Source: [Enterobacter] lignolyticus SCF1 (GTDB taxonomy: Bacteria; Pseudomonadota; Gammaproteobacteria; Enterobacterales; Enterobacteriaceae). From it: a DNA stretch of 64,000 nt. This document shows, in pieces, positions 54,534 through 62,978 of the stretch. A program made the translations under genes and the position numbers. Within the stretch, counting starts at the first letter, position 1; each line of letters opens with the position of its first letter. The notes under the pieces are model-generated. The model did no database searches and had not been told where the DNA came from. It saw only the letters and a program-made list of their open reading frames with translations. The stretch is from NCBI RefSeq assembly GCF_000164865.1, contig NC_014618.1, forward strand, positions 2,542,001 through 2,606,000. The letters run 5' to 3'.

Positions 54534-56532
54534 AACCGATACGCTTTCAGGGCTAATGCAGGCGCTGATGCCCTACCCGGGACGGAGCAATCACGTCCTC
54601 CGGGCACTGGTCTCCTGCACCGCAGTCGTGATTATTTCGCAGAGCCTGCAGGTTCCCCTGCTGGCGCTGTCGCTTATCACCGTGTTTTTCGTCACGCAAA
54701 CCAATGTGGTGGTGACGAAGCTGACCGGCCTGTTTTTTATTCTCGGTTCCACGGCGGCGATTGCCGTGTCGCTGCTGATACTGAAAATCACCTGGGATGT
54801 GCCATTTTTACGAATTATGGCGGCATTCAGCGTCTTTTTCGCCAGCGTGTTTCTGATGCGAACCAGCAGGATCGGCGTGATTTTTTTCGTCGTGGCGATT
54901 GTGGCGATCTACACCCAAAGCCTGGTCGACAGCACCCCCGATGCGGATTTGCTGGTCAGGGGAATTTTGTGGGTCTGGGTTGCCGTCAACTATCCCATCG
55001 CCGTCACGCTGCTGGTCAACACCCTGCTGATGCCCGCAGAGCCGCACAAGCAGCTGATGGCCGCTATCGACCGCCAGCTGGCGCTGGTTATCCGTCAGCT
55101 CGATCCCGCCGCCGCCAACGCCAGACGGACCGACGACGCCAACCGCGCGGGCAGCGATGCGCAGTCGCTGTACCGGCTGCTGCGCTACGCGGCGATGCGC
55201 GATACCACCGGCGAATTCAACGACAATAACCCCCTCGCGCTGGTGACGATGGTCTGCGAACTGCGCGCAGCATCCTGCCAGCTGCCGGAATACCTGACAG
55301 GCGAACATAATGTTACCAGCGCCCGGCGGCTGCAGGAGGCCTTGCGCCACGTGCAGGCCATGGCGCACGGCGGACAGCCGCTGACCACGGCGACCGATGC
55401 GCCAGCCGACTCAGAGTATCCTCCGCTCAACCTGATGTGGCGCATACTGCATGCAGCGCCCCAGCAGCAGGATTCTTCGGGCGCTAAGGCCGACTCCCGC
55501 CAGGCAGCGGCGGCCGCGCCCTTTTTGATTGACGATGCCTTCAGCAACCCGCGCTACGTTATTTTTGCGCTAAAGACGCTTCTGAGCGCCGTGCTGTGCT
55601 ATCTCTTTTACACCGCTACCGACTGGGCGGGGATTCATACCATCATGCTCAGTTGCCTGATTGTGGCGCAGCCTGGGCTTGGCAATACGCAGCGAAAAAT
55701 CATTCTGCGTTTTACCGGGGCCGCCATCGGCAGCCTGCTGGCGCTGATCGCTATCGTTTTTATCACTCCCCATGTCGACTCGCTCTTTGGCCTGCTGGGC
55801 ATTGTGCTGCCGATCCTTGCGATTTCGTCCTGGATATCCGCCGGGCCGGAGCGTATCAGCTACGCGGGGATCCAGATAATGTTTACCTTTTCGCTGGCGG
55901 TGCTGGAGTCGTTTGGACCAGTGGTGAACCTGACCGAAGTGCGGGATCGCCTGGTAGGCATCATCCTCGGTATCGCCGTCGCGGGCATTGTTCATGCGAC
56001 GATTTCGCCGGAACGTGAAGGGGAAATAATGCTCTCGCGCCTGGCGAAGCTTATCGACAGCCTCAAAAACTGGCTGCATAGCCCGGCGGAGCATCAGCAG
56101 GGCCGAACTCCGGCGTTTATGGCGTTGACCGAGTGCGAAGATCTTGCCGCCCGGGTGGCGCTTGAACCGTCGTGGCGCAGCGCGGAAGGCACCCACGACG
56201 CGCTGTTGCAAAAAGGGCATGAGATACTGAATATCGTCAAAAACATGCTTATTGAAACAGATAAGCTTGCATTTAGCATGGGAAAGGTCGCTGCAGATCC
56301 GTCGTCAGAAATACGGCAGCAGGCGATGGCTATCGTCAGTCAGTATGAGCGCAACCTGGCGCTCATACAGCGCATCCTGAGCGGTGACGCCGACCCGGTC
56401 GCCGGAGACGACGTCGTCTACCCTCCACTGGCGCCCGCCCTTCCCGCGCCGTTCAGAGAGTCGGCGCTCGCCCTGGAGGAAAGCCAGCGTCATTTCTTCG
56501 ATCTCGCCATCGATCGGGGGGCTGCCGTTTAA
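54520..56532 (+). CDS. mdtO: MdtO-like FUSC-family efflux transporter
   Basis: 670-residue inner-membrane protein of the FUSC / aromatic-acid exporter group. An N-terminal bundle of six helices (about 25-175) is followed by a soluble insert, a second bundle (about 350-500) with TDWAGIHTIMLSCLIVAQP, and a helical C-terminal cytoplasmic part. Overlaps mdtN by 14 nt, indicating coupling. E. coli MdtO is 683 residues. The outer-membrane partner mdtP does not follow. Confidence 0.9.
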   Translation: MMSGKTDTLSGLMQALMPYPGRSNHVLRALVSCTAVVIISQSLQVPLLALSLITVFFVTQTNVVVTKLTGLFFILGSTAAIAVSLLILKITWDVPFLRIMAAFSVFFASVFLMRTSRIGVIFFVVAIVAIYTQSLVDSTPDADLLVRGILWVWVAVNYPIAVTLLVNTLLMPAEPHKQLMAAIDRQLALVIRQLDPAAANARRTDDANRAGSDAQSLYRLLRYAAMRDTTGEFNDNNPLALVTMVCELRAASCQLPEYLTGEHNVTSARRLQEALRHVQAMAHGGQPLTTATDAPADSEYPPLNLMWRILHAAPQQQDSSGAKADSRQAAAAAPFLIDDAFSNPRYVIFALKTLLSAVLCYLFYTATDWAGIHTIMLSCLIVAQPGLGNTQRKIILRFTGAAIGSLLALIAIVFITPHVDSLFGLLGIVLPILAISSWISAGPERISYAGIQIMFTFSLAVLESFGPVVNLTEVRDRLVGIILGIAVAGIVHATISPEREGEIMLSRLAKLIDSLKNWLHSPAEHQQGRTPAFMALTECEDLAARVALEPSWRSAEGTHDALLQKGHEILNIVKNMLIETDKLAFSMGKVAADPSSEIRQQAMAIVSQYERNLALIQRILSGDADPVAGDDVVYPPLAPALPAPFRESALALEESQRHFFDLAIDRGAAV

Positions 56533-56850
56533 CGCCGGATAGCCCCGGGAATAATTCGTTGCATCGCGATGAATTGATATCGAGATTTAATTTTTCACTT
56601 ATTTTAACCCGGCCAACATCCCCCCACAGTGCCTTATTTGGGGGGGAAAATATGCCTACCCTGTTTTACAGATTCAAAAAGCCGGTACCTCGCCAGAGAA
56701 TCGTTCATTTTAATATCCTGAATATTTAAAAATATCTAAATCCGTCATCGCTTTTTAAAACCATCTCGTGAGAGGCCCACATACTGACGGTTTTATCGCC
56801 CCATTTATGTAGCCCGCATCACAATTATTAATGTTTTATTTGTTTTTTAA
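56533..56850. other. Intergenic region between mdtO and ascF
   Basis: About 320 bp with no gene seen. It contains a C6 / G7 inverted run (56620-56646, 14-nt loop) that could form a hairpin but lacks a U-tract. The promoter-proximal part further right is AT-rich. Confidence 0.5.
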
Positions 56851-56882
56851 TTGACTTTTTTATAGTCAAAATGTCTTTTATG

Positions 56883-56896
56883 TGGAACCGGTTTCC
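56883..56896. promoter_or_regulatory. AscG-type (GalR/LacI family) operator before ascF
   Basis: TGGAACCGGTTTCC differs at only two positions from the AscG operator TGAAACCGGTTTCA recalled from E. coli. It sits about 85 nt before ascF and downstream of a candidate -35 (TTGACT, 56851-56856), in a position suited to repression. No ascG gene is in the window. Confidence 0.65.
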
Positions 56897-56980
56897 TATA
56901 GGTGTTTCATACCGTAATCCAGGGTATGAAAGGCAGCAACATGAAACTGTCCCTTACTGATAACACAGGATAGAAATCCG

Positions 56981-58420
56981 ATGTCTAAAAACTATGCCGC
57001 GCTGGCCGGCGACGTTGTGCTGGCGCTGGGCGGCGCGGGCAACATTGTCGCCGCCACCCACTGTATGACCCGCCTGCGCTTTGTTTTGCAGGACCCGACC
57101 CTCGCGGACAGCGCGGCGCTGAAAAGCATTAAGGGCGTGATGGGCGTCGTGCGCAGCGACAACCAGTGCCAGGTCATTATCGGCAATACCGTGTCCCAGG
57201 CCTACCGGGAAGTGGTCCGGCTGCTGCCGGAAAACCTGCAGCCCGCCGAACCCCAGGGCAAACCGCCGCTGACGCTGCGCCGGATCGGCGCCGGCATCCT
57301 CGATGCGCTGATTGGCACCATGTCGCCGCTGATCCCGGCGATTATCGGCGGGTCGATGGTCAAGCTGCTGGCGATGGTGCTGGAGATGAGCGGCGTGCTG
57401 ACGAAAGGCTCCCCGACCCTGACCATCCTCACCACCATCGGCGACGGCGCTTTCTTCTTCCTGCCGCTGATGGTGGCCGCCTCCGCCGCCATCAAATTTA
57501 AAACCAACATGTCGCTGGCCATCGCCATCGCCGGCGTGCTGGTGCACCCGAGCTTTATTGAGCTGATGGCGAAAGCCGCGCAGGGCGAGCACGTCGAGTT
57601 TGCCCTTATCCCGGTGACCGCGGTGAAGTACACCTACACCGTGATCCCGGCGCTGGTGATGACCTGGTGCCTGTCGTATATCGAACGCTGGGTGGACCGT
57701 ATCACCCCGGCGGTCACCAAAAACTTCCTCAAGCCGATGCTTATCGTGCTGATCGCCGCCCCGCTGGCCATCCTGCTGATTGGCCCCGTCGGTATCTGGA
57801 TCGGCAGCGCCATCTCCGCGCTGGTGTACACCATTCACGGCTACCTGGGCTGGCTGTCGGTCGCCATCATGGGCGCGCTGTGGCCGCTGCTGGTGATGAC
57901 CGGGATGCACCGCGTGTTCACCCCCACCATCATTCAGACCATCGCCGAAACCGGCAGGGAAGGCATGGTGATGCCGTCGGAAATCGGCGCCAACCTGTCG
58001 CTTGGCGGTTCGTCGCTCGCCGTGGCGTGGAAAACCAAAAACCCGGAGCTGCGCCAGACGGCGCTGGCCGCCGCCGCCTCGGCCATTCTGGCGGGGATCT
58101 CCGAACCGGCGCTGTACGGCGTGGCAGTGCGCCTGAAGCGCCCGCTGATTGCCAGCCTGATAAGCGGCTTTGTCTGCGGCGCGGTGGCTGGCATCGCCGG
58201 GCTTGCCAGCCACTCGATGGCGGCGCCGGGGCTGTTCACCAGCGTGCAGTTCTTCGACCCGGCCAACCCGATGAGCATCGTCTGGGTCTTTGGGGTGATG
58301 GCGCTGGCGGTGGTGCTCTCTTTCGTCCTGACCCTGCTGCTGGGCTTTGAGGATATTCCGGTACAGGAACCCGTTAATAACAAAACGGCATCTGCACCCG
58401 TCACCGAATTAGCTCACTGA
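56981..58420 (+). CDS. ascF: AscF, PTS IIBC component for aryl-beta-glucosides
   Basis: 479-residue phosphotransferase permease for arbutin, salicin and cellobiose-type sugars. The N-terminal IIB domain has the phosphorylated Cys in HCMTRLRF (about 28). The IIC membrane domain carries GTMSPLIPAIIGG, GDGAFFFLPLM, and a long block identical to E. coli AscF including the conserved GISEPALYG. No IIA domain is fused. The usual 6-phospho-beta-glucosidase ascB does not follow; a porin does. Probable regulation by an AscG-like repressor. Confidence 0.93.
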   Translation: MSKNYAALAGDVVLALGGAGNIVAATHCMTRLRFVLQDPTLADSAALKSIKGVMGVVRSDNQCQVIIGNTVSQAYREVVRLLPENLQPAEPQGKPPLTLRRIGAGILDALIGTMSPLIPAIIGGSMVKLLAMVLEMSGVLTKGSPTLTILTTIGDGAFFFLPLMVAASAAIKFKTNMSLAIAIAGVLVHPSFIELMAKAAQGEHVEFALIPVTAVKYTYTVIPALVMTWCLSYIERWVDRITPAVTKNFLKPMLIVLIAAPLAILLIGPVGIWIGSAISALVYTIHGYLGWLSVAIMGALWPLLVMTGMHRVFTPTIIQTIAETGREGMVMPSEIGANLSLGGSSLAVAWKTKNPELRQTALAAAASAILAGISEPALYGVAVRLKRPLIASLISGFVCGAVAGIAGLASHSMAAPGLFTSVQFFDPANPMSIVWVFGVMALAVVLSFVLTLLLGFEDIPVQEPVNNKTASAPVTELAH

Positions 58421-58543
58421 GCATATTTTAAGAATCGCTATGTAAAGTAAAGAGGGTCTCCGAACATTTTATTTAAAAACACTCCGTATTATTAAGAAAA
58501 ATATAACATTTGATAAATTTGAATATCCACAAGGACATATAAC

Positions 58544-59662
58544 ATGAAAGCAAGTGTATTATCTTTATTGCTGCCGGCGCTGCTGGCCTCTGCGACCGCC
58601 GGGGCGGCCGAAATCTATAACAAAAACGGCAATAAATTAGATTTATATGGTTTTATTAACGGCATGCATTATTTTTCTGACGATCCAGGCTCCAATGGCG
58701 ACAAGACCTATATGCGCTTTGGGTTTAAAGGGCAGACCCAGGTTTCGGATGATGTCGTGGGATTTGGTCGTTGGGAATATCAGGTACAAGGCAACCAAGC
58801 TGAAAGTTCAAGCACAGCATTCACCCGCTATGCATATGCTGGCGTGAAATTTTGGGGCACCAGCTCCTTCGACTATGGTCGTAATACGGGGGTCCTGTAC
58901 GATGCTGCCGCATATACTGATATGCAGCCTGAGTTCGATGCGGGCACCTACGGCTCAGACCAGTTCCTGTTCAAACGCGGCAATGGTATCGCGACGTATC
59001 GTAATAGCGACTTCTTTGGTCTGGTTGACGGTCTGAAGCTTGCGCTTCAGTACCAGGGGAAAAACGACAGCGGCGCAGCGGAAGCCGGCACCCGCAGCGT
59101 GCTGACGCAAAACGGCGACGGCTACGGCGCGTCGTTGAGTTATGACTTTAATTCAGGAATCAGCGTTGCGGGTGCGTTCTTTAACTCAAACCGTACCGAT
59201 GAGCAAAACATGGCGCCGGGAATCATGGGGGGCGGAAATAAAGCAGAAGGTTATACCGCTGCGATAAAATATAATGCCAACAACCTGTATCTGGCAGCGA
59301 TGTATACCCAAGCCTATAATGCGGCGAAATTTGGTTCGACAAAAGGAACCGCCTACGGTTTTGCCAACGAATCACAGGCCGTTGAGCTTTATGCAGGCTA
59401 TACCTTCGAGTCCGGCTGGGTTCCGTTTATTGCCTACAACCAGACGCGCGGGAATAATTTAGGGACGGATATCAAGGGTAACAGCTATGATACCGAAGAC
59501 CTGGTCAAGTTTGTCGATCTCGGATTTACCTACAACTTCAACAAAAACATGCAGACCTATGTGGACTACAAGATCAATTTACTTGATAACAACACCTTCA
59601 CGCAAAACGCAGGCATCATGACGGACAACGTGCTGGCGGTCAGCCTGAAGTACGTCTTCTGA
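58544..59662 (+). CDS. Divergent OmpC/OmpF-type porin downstream of ascF
   Basis: 372 residues with a signal of about 21 residues ending AGA|AEIYNKNGNKLDLYGF. The barrel ends with SLKYVF (terminal Phe kept). The constriction loop departs from the usual LPEFGGDS: here DMQPEFDAGTYGSDQFLF, losing the GGDS turn. G+C is lower than its neighbours. AAGGACATATAAC precedes the ATG. Following ascF by 123 nt on the same strand, it may be an outer-membrane route for bulky glycosides (inference). Confidence 0.87.
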   Translation: MKASVLSLLLPALLASATAGAAEIYNKNGNKLDLYGFINGMHYFSDDPGSNGDKTYMRFGFKGQTQVSDDVVGFGRWEYQVQGNQAESSSTAFTRYAYAGVKFWGTSSFDYGRNTGVLYDAAAYTDMQPEFDAGTYGSDQFLFKRGNGIATYRNSDFFGLVDGLKLALQYQGKNDSGAAEAGTRSVLTQNGDGYGASLSYDFNSGISVAGAFFNSNRTDEQNMAPGIMGGGNKAEGYTAAIKYNANNLYLAAMYTQAYNAAKFGSTKGTAYGFANESQAVELYAGYTFESGWVPFIAYNQTRGNNLGTDIKGNSYDTEDLVKFVDLGFTYNFNKNMQTYVDYKINLLDNNTFTQNAGIMTDNVLAVSLKYVF

Positions 59663-59676
59663 TAACCCACCTGACG

Positions 59677-59712
59677 TGCAATGTTTCTGTTGCCTGCAGC
59701 GGAAACATTGCA
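59677..59712 (+). repeat. Long hairpin after the third porin gene
   Basis: An 11-bp perfect stem TGCAATGTTTC / GAAACATTGCA, extended to about 16 bp with two G-T pairs and a CCTG loop, lies 14 nt after the stop. There is no U-tract, so it may protect the transcript 3' end or end transcription inefficiently. Confidence 0.55.
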
Positions 59713-59793
59713 TCCATCGCGCTGTTCGCAGTTCGCATTCCCTCTCCCGCCAGGCTATATCTTTTAGACATCTTTCTTCATACAGGTACGGTG

Positions 59794-60363
59794 ATGATGG
59801 GCAAGAAGATTCTGATGCTGGTTGGCGATTACGCCGAAGATTACGAAACCATGGTACCGTTTCAGGCATTACAGATGCTGGGCTATCAGGTGGATGCGGT
59901 CTGTCCTGACAAAGCCAAAGGCGACTACATCATGACGGCGATTCACGATTTTGACGGCGCCCAGACCTACAGCGAGAAACCGGGTCACCGCTTTATCCTC
60001 AACGCCGATTTTGCGCCAGTCAAAGAGCAGGATTACGACGCGCTGCTGATCCCCGGCGGACGGGCGCCGGAATATCTGCGGCTGAATGACCGAGTGCTCA
60101 AGCTGGTGCAGGAGTTTAACGCCGCGTATAAGCCGATTGCCGCCGTGTGCCACGGCCCTCAGCTGCTGGCGGCGGCCGGGGTGCTGAAAGGCCGGACCTG
60201 CAGCGCCTACCCGGCCTGTGCGCCGGAGGTGCGGCTTAGCGGCGGGCATTATGCCGAAATCGGTATCGATCAGGCGTATGTTGACGGCAATCTGGTCACC
60301 GCCCCCGCCTGGCCCGCGCATCCGCAGTGGCTGGCGAAATTTGTCGAGGTGCTGCAGCAGTAA
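59794..60363 (+). CDS. DJ-1/PfpI-superfamily protein
   Basis: 189 residues, class I glutamine-amidotransferase-like fold. Nucleophile-elbow Cys in AAVCHGPQLLAAAG (Cys about 116), catalytic Glu candidate in YAEDYET near residue 15. Related to YhbO, PfpI and plant DJ-1d proteins, reported as glyoxalase, deglycase or stress proteins; the actual activity is uncertain. Three starts (GTG 59791, ATG 59794, ATG 59797) are equally placed behind an AGG. Confidence 0.87.
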   Translation: MMGKKILMLVGDYAEDYETMVPFQALQMLGYQVDAVCPDKAKGDYIMTAIHDFDGAQTYSEKPGHRFILNADFAPVKEQDYDALLIPGGRAPEYLRLNDRVLKLVQEFNAAYKPIAAVCHGPQLLAAAGVLKGRTCSAYPACAPEVRLSGGHYAEIGIDQAYVDGNLVTAPAWPAHPQWLAKFVEVLQQ

Positions 60364-60369
60364 GGGCTG

Positions 60370-60402
60370 AAAAGAAAAACTGGCGCGTGCATCGCGCCAG
60401 TT
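60370..60402 (-). terminator. Intrinsic terminator of mppA
   Basis: Ten-bp perfect stem AACTGGCGCG / CGCGCCAGTT with a 5-nt loop, followed on the minus strand by TTTCTTTTC. Located between convergent genes. Confidence 0.8.
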
Positions 60403-60428
60403 CCGGGTTTACAGAAACGTCATCCGAC

Positions 60429-62045
60429 TCAGTGCTTCACAATATACATTGTGCGGCTGTAGGCCACGTCTTCCGGGTTATTGATGGGATACCCCTTCAG
60501 CCAGGGCTTGATTAAACGCCCGTTGGTGTACTGATAAATCGGCGCGATCGGCGCTTTCTCGGCAACGATTTTTTCCGCTTCGTTATAATCCGCATTGCGC
60601 GCTTTGGCGGTCGTTTCCAGCGTCGCCTGGTGGATCACTTTGTCGTACGCCGGATCGTTAAAGCGGGAGATATTGCCGCTGTGGGTCGAGGTCAACAGCG
60701 ACAGGAAGGTGGAAGGTTCGTTATAGTCGCCGACCCACGACGCGCGAATCACATCGAAGTTGCCTGTATTGCGGCTGTCGATATAGGTTTTCCACTCCTG
60801 ATTCTGCAGCTTCACGTCCACGCCGAGGTTCTTCTTCCACATCGACGCCACCGCGATAGCGATTTTCTGGTGGTTTTCCGACGTGTTGTACAGCAGCGTC
60901 AGCTTCAGCGGACGATTCGGGCCATAGCCCGCCGCCTGCAGCAGCGTTTTCGCCTGCGCATTCAGCTCTTCCTGGCTCATCTGCTCCATCGCCGACGGCT
61001 GCGGCGTAAAGCCCGCGGTCACGTCAGGCGTAAAATGCCATGCCGGTTTTTCGCCGGTGCCTAACACCTTCTCCGCCATAATGCGTCGGTCGATGGTCAT
61101 ACTGAGTGCCAGGCGCACGCGGGCGTCGGCCGTCGGTCCCTTCTGGGTGTTGAACGCATAGTAATAGGTGCCCAGCTGCGGCGGCGTATAAACCTGGCCC
61201 GGGATATCCTTCAACAGCTTCTGATACTGGTTTTTCGGGAAAGATTCGGTGATATCGATATCGCCCGCCAGATAGCGTTTAGTCGCCGCCGACTCCTGGT
61301 TGATCGGCACGAAGGTGACCTGTTGAATCACCGTTTTGCCGTTGTCCCAGTAGTGGGTATTCGGCACCGCCACCAGCTTTTCGTTCACGACGCGATCTTT
61401 CAGCACATAGGCGCCGTTGCCCACCAGTTTGCCCGGACGCGTCCAGTTCGGGTCGCTTTCCACATTGGCCTTGTTGACCGGGTACAGCGAGAAGTTGGCC
61501 GTCAGGTTGACAAACCACGGCAGTGGCTTATCCAGCTGGACCTGCAGCGTGCGGGCATCGAGCGCAATGACGCCGAGCTTATCCGGCGTCGCTTTGCCAT
61601 CAATGATGTTCTGGGCGTTGTTAATCCCCGCCAGCGCCGCAAACCAGGCGAACGGCGAGGTGGTTTTCGGGTCGACCAGCCGCTGCCAGCTGTAGACAAA
61701 ATCCTGCGCGGTCACCGGCGTACCGTCGGACCATTTTGCGTTCTCGCGCAGCGTAAAGGTCCAGACCCGGTTGTCATTGGTCTGCCATTTGCTCGCTACG
61801 CCGGGGATGATATTGCCTTTATCGTCCTGATTGACCAGCCCTTCAAACAGGTCGCGGATCACCTGGATTTCAGGCAGCCCCACGGCTTTGGCCGGATCCA
61901 ACGAAGCAGGTTCATCTTTGATATGGCGAACCAGTTCCTGCTGTTTGGCAAGGACCGTTCCCGGCGGCACGTCCGCCGCCCAGGATAACGAAGAAAAGGC
62001 GCCGAACCACAGCGCGCAGCAGGTTAACGAAACAGGCAGCTTCAT
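60429..62045 (-). CDS. mppA: Murein tripeptide-binding protein MppA
   Basis: 538-residue periplasmic binding protein that captures L-Ala-D-Glu-meso-Dap and works with the OppBCDF permease for murein recycling. Signal peptide ends LSWA. KDEPASLDPAKAVGLPEIQV and KNLGVDVKLQNQEWKTYID match E. coli MppA, and the end EDVAYSRTMYIVKH is the same. The start at MKLPVSLTCC is used; an open frame runs 20 codons upstream. Divergent from mpaA. Confidence 0.95.
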   Translation of the reverse strand: MKLPVSLTCCALWFGAFSSLSWAADVPPGTVLAKQQELVRHIKDEPASLDPAKAVGLPEIQVIRDLFEGLVNQDDKGNIIPGVASKWQTNDNRVWTFTLRENAKWSDGTPVTAQDFVYSWQRLVDPKTTSPFAWFAALAGINNAQNIIDGKATPDKLGVIALDARTLQVQLDKPLPWFVNLTANFSLYPVNKANVESDPNWTRPGKLVGNGAYVLKDRVVNEKLVAVPNTHYWDNGKTVIQQVTFVPINQESAATKRYLAGDIDITESFPKNQYQKLLKDIPGQVYTPPQLGTYYYAFNTQKGPTADARVRLALSMTIDRRIMAEKVLGTGEKPAWHFTPDVTAGFTPQPSAMEQMSQEELNAQAKTLLQAAGYGPNRPLKLTLLYNTSENHQKIAIAVASMWKKNLGVDVKLQNQEWKTYIDSRNTGNFDVIRASWVGDYNEPSTFLSLLTSTHSGNISRFNDPAYDKVIHQATLETTAKARNADYNEAEKIVAEKAPIAPIYQYTNGRLIKPWLKGYPINNPEDVAYSRTMYIVKH

Positions 62046-62228
62046 GGGATCCCCTAAAGAATAAAAGAACCGGATAATTATTTGTTTCATCAGGAAGAAT
62101 TGCAAATAACTTGTGACAGAAAATTGACTACCGCAGCGCTTATTGCCGCTTCGCTGCAGAGTGCGGAAACTATTTGATTATCGGCCTGTTTTGCACAACA
62201 CTGCCAGAAACCCTCTCGCTATCCAGGA

Positions 62229-62978
62229 ATGACTATGCCAGCTACTCGTCCTCGCCAGCAGCGCGGCGCGTTTCCGCCCGGCACCCAACACTATGGCCGC
62301 TCGCTGCTGGGCGCGCCGCTTATCTGGTTTCCGGCGCCGCTGGCCGACCATGCCAGCGGGCTGATTATCGCGGGAACGCATGGCGACGAAAATTCCTCTA
62401 TCGTCACCCTCTCCTGCGCGCTGCGCACCCTGTCGCCTGACCTGCGGCGCCATCACGTGGTGCTGACCGTTAACCCGGACGGCTGCCAGCTGGGGCTGCG
62501 GGCAAACGCCAACGGCGTGGACCTGAACCGCAATTTTCCGGCGGCGAACTGGAAGGCCGGCGAGACGGTGTACCGCTGGAACAGCTCGGCGGATGAGCGC
62601 GACGTGGTGCTGCTCACCGGCGAGCATCCGGGCTCCGAGCCGGAAACGCAGGCGCTGTGCCAGCTGATCCACAAAATTCACCCGGCCTGGGTGGTGTCGT
62701 TTCACGACCCGCTGGCCTGCATTGAGGACCCCCGCCATTCACCGCTGGGCAAATGGCTGGCAGAGGCGTTCGCACTGCCGCTGGTGAGCAGCGTCGGCTA
62801 CGCCACGCCCGGCTCGTTCGGCAGCTGGTGCGCTGATATCGGCATGCACTGCATCACCGCAGAGTTCCCGCCCATCTCCTCAGACGAGGCCAGCGAAAAA
62901 TACCTGGCGGCCATGACCGGGCTGCTGCACTGGCATCCTGAAACGTCACAGATGAAGCGTACCGCTGGAAAAGCGTAG
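62229..62978 (+). CDS. mpaA: Murein peptide amidase A
   Basis: 249-residue cytoplasmic zinc carboxypeptidase (M14 family) cleaving the gamma-D-Glu-Dap bond of murein tripeptide. Zinc motif GTHGDENSS (His and Glu, about 46-54), substrate segment NANGVDLNRNFPAAN (key residues Asn-Arg), and catalytic Glu in TAEFPP. AGGAATG precedes the start; an in-frame ATG lies two codons later. It overlaps the end of convergent ycjG by 33 nt. Forms a recycling set with mppA and ycjG. Confidence 0.95.
   Translation: MTMPATRPRQQRGAFPPGTQHYGRSLLGAPLIWFPAPLADHASGLIIAGTHGDENSSIVTLSCALRTLSPDLRRHHVVLTVNPDGCQLGLRANANGVDLNRNFPAANWKAGETVYRWNSSADERDVVLLTGEHPGSEPETQALCQLIHKIHPAWVVSFHDPLACIEDPRHSPLGKWLAEAFALPLVSSVGYATPGSFGSWCADIGMHCITAEFPPISSDEASEKYLAAMTGLLHWHPETSQMKRTAGKA

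Noticed and set aside
56620..56646. C6/G7 inverted run as an mdtO terminator
   Set aside because: The loop is long and no T-run follows on the plus strand. On the minus strand TTTT lies before, not after, the stem.
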